NCBI GenBank assembly: GCA_030619095.1
Contig: JAUXCB010000094.1
Location: 1 to 6,307, forward strand
DNA from: Verrucomicrobiota bacterium
GTDB lineage: Bacteria; Verrucomicrobiota; Kiritimatiellia; Kiritimatiellales; Tichowtungiaceae
Length of the DNA: 6,307 nt
Direction: 5' to 3'
The position numbers and the translations under genes are program-made. Under the pieces are notes generated by a model. The model was not told the DNA's origin. It saw only the letters and a list, made by a program, of their open reading frames with translations, and made no database searches. Shown here one piece after another: positions 5,722 through 6,307 of the stretch; position 1 is the stretch's first letter, and every line of letters begins with the position of its first letter.

Positions 5722-5742
5722 AACCGCCAAGACGCCAAGAAT
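5722..5742. repeat. Inverted end of the GxxExxY cassette, hydG side
   Basis: This 21 bp block with core CCGCCAAGACGCCAAGA starts six bases after the GxxExxY stop codon in the transcription direction and ends 12 bases before the hydG ATG. It is identical to 4042-4062 and is the reverse complement, with one base missing, of 6158-6179. Confidence 0.85.
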
Positions 5743-5748
5743 GTTGGA

Positions 5749-6138
5749 TTACCTGGTCAGTGCGATCCGTTTGATACCGTGTTTTAAAAGTGATGTGTTG
5801 AAATTGATTAGGAGGCCTAAGGGCAATCCTGTGGCTTTTAGATATGAAATGACTTGGGCCGTATGTATTGGTGCTAAAGTCTCCACTGCTTTCAGTTCTA
5901 CCACCAGTAGGCCGTCGACAAGGAAGTCAAGTCGTGCTTGTCCAATAGGTGAGCCCTTATAGTTAACATCGATAATTTTTTGTTTTTCAAATGGAATATT
6001 TCTTAAGGTCAGCTCTGTTGCAAGGGCCTCCTCGTAAACGGATTCTAAATATCCGGGGCCAAGAGTTCGATGTACTTCAATGCATGCATCAACAACGACT
6101 TTTGCGATTGCATCGACTTTTGCAGAAGGCTCATTCAT
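5749..6138 (-). CDS. GxxExxY-family protein (PD-(D/E)XK nuclease-like)
   Basis: The 129-residue product carries the family signature at residues 27-35, GPGYLESVY (Gly29, Glu32, Tyr35), preceded by ACIEVHRTL. A nuclease-like core follows: RLDFLVDGLLVVELKAVE, with Asp71 and the Glu81-X-Lys83 pair fitting the PD-(D/E)XK pattern, then QVISYLKATGLPLGLLINF, a typical family ending. The biological role of these proteins is not established, and nuclease activity is only suggested by the fold. The ATG at 6138 was chosen because GGAG lies nine bases upstream and the family N-terminus begins here; the frame stays open further upstream only across the hydF coding region. The start overlaps the hydF stop as ATGAATGA, so translation is probably coupled. 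The gene lies wholly inside the inverted-repeat cassette. Confidence 0.9.
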   Translation of the reverse strand: MNEPSAKVDAIAKVVVDACIEVHRTLGPGYLESVYEEALATELTLRNIPFEKQKIIDVNYKGSPIGQARLDFLVDGLLVVELKAVETLAPIHTAQVISYLKATGLPLGLLINFNTSLLKHGIKRIALTR

Positions 6139-6307
6139 TGGCTTGTTCTCCAGATATATTCTTGGCGTTCTTGGCGGTTCGTTCATACGCATCCAGTGCG
6201 GCGGGGAAGGGCGAGAGTACGCGCTTGAGCACGCCCTGCGTCTGGGAAATACAAAGTCCGTAGTTGGTGATCGGCACGCCTGCCGCCTCGCATTTTTCAA
6301 TACGCGA
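6131..6307 (-). CDS. hydF: [FeFe]-hydrogenase maturation GTPase HydF, C-terminal fragment
   Basis: HydF is the GTPase and scaffold on which the 2Fe subcluster is completed before transfer to the hydrogenase. Only the last 58 residues are in the window; the gene continues beyond the right edge. They read SRIEKCEAAGVPITNYGLCI then SQTQGVLKRVLSPFPAALDA, matching the conserved HydF ending with AGVPITNYG and a final LxPFP block. The cluster ligands should lie just upstream, outside the window. After the usual family end near PFPAALDAY, the protein continues with ERTAKNAKNISGEQANE, encoded by the cassette end and the leader of the next gene. The stop at 6133-6131 overlaps the GxxExxY start. Neighbouring hydG and hydE support the call. 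Confidence 0.88.
   Translation of the reverse strand, partial: SRIEKCEAAGVPITNYGLCISQTQGVLKRVLSPFPAALDAYERTAKNAKNISGEQANE
6158..6179. repeat. Inverted end of the GxxExxY cassette, hydF side
   Basis: This 22 bp block is the reverse complement of 5722-5742 with one extra base (CGCCAAGAACGCCAAGA when read on the minus strand). Unlike the other copies it is translated: in the hydF frame it encodes most of the tail ERTAKNAKN. Confidence 0.85.

Larger units (their letters stand above)
5722..6179 (-). mobile_element. Cassette with terminal inverted repeats carrying a GxxExxY gene
   Basis: A 458 bp unit is bounded by inverted ends that differ only by one inserted base: 5722-5742 (21 bp) and 6158-6179 (22 bp). 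It holds one gene and little else, and sits between hydF and hydG, normally adjacent genes in maturase operons. No transposase is encoded. No clear target-site duplication is visible just outside the ends. It may be a non-autonomous mobile element, or a repeat-bounded gene unit spread by recombination. Mobility is inferred from structure and from the extra end copy at 4042-4062. Confidence 0.55.

Noticed and set aside
5710..5730. TTG start for hydG at 5730
   Set aside because: It would begin within the cassette-end repeat; ATG at 5709 gives the usual HydG length and start.
6139..6300. N-terminal extension of the GxxExxY protein by 54 codons
   Set aside because: This stretch codes for HydF in another frame, and the extension is Arg/Pro/Ser-rich with no similarity to the family.

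Overview
This 6.3 kb window looks like part of the chromosome of an anaerobic, hydrogen-metabolising bacterium of moderate GC. Two complete [FeFe]-hydrogenase maturase genes (hydG, hydE) and the 3' end of a third (hydF) occupy the right half. The left half holds housekeeping loci: pyrE, a coiled-coil/zinc-ribbon protein gene and the RNase P RNA gene. The zinc-ribbon protein belongs to the CT398/HP0958 family. Together with the short AT-rich intergenic repeats, this makes me think of the PVC superphylum, perhaps Kiritimatiellota or Lentisphaerota. That placement is an impression from sequence style only, not a phylogenetic result.

Left block, plus strand (1-1940). The tail of an unidentified gene may overlap the pyrE start as ATGA. 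pyrE (37-606) ends inside a large imperfect inverted repeat (605-704) that probably also stops transcription. The zinc-ribbon gene (778-1479) follows, then rnpB (about 1603-1939), whose closing P1 helix abuts a run of seven T.

Middle and right block, minus strand (6307 down to 1947). Reading in the direction of transcription: end of hydF, a GxxExxY-family gene, hydG, a repeat-filled spacer of 279 bp, hydE, an Xre/MbcA/ParS-type antitoxin gene, and a RES-domain toxin gene broken by a frameshift. The toxin stop codon lies at the end of the rnpB T-run, so the two transcription units meet tail to tail with almost no spacer.

How the genes work together: HydE and HydG are radical SAM enzymes and HydF is the GTPase scaffold; together they build the 2Fe subcluster of the H-cluster. 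No hydrogenase structural gene is in the window. The antitoxin and toxin genes are coupled by a TAATG overlap and have a plausible promoter of their own inside the hydE 3' end.

The most unusual part is a 458 bp cassette (5722-6179) with near-identical 21/22 bp inverted ends around the GxxExxY gene, sitting between hydF and hydG. Its upstream end encodes the last residues of HydF. A third copy of the same 21 bp sequence, with several other short tandem-type repeats, fills the hydG-hydE spacer. The maturase operon therefore seems to have been colonised repeatedly by small repeat elements without losing the maturase genes.
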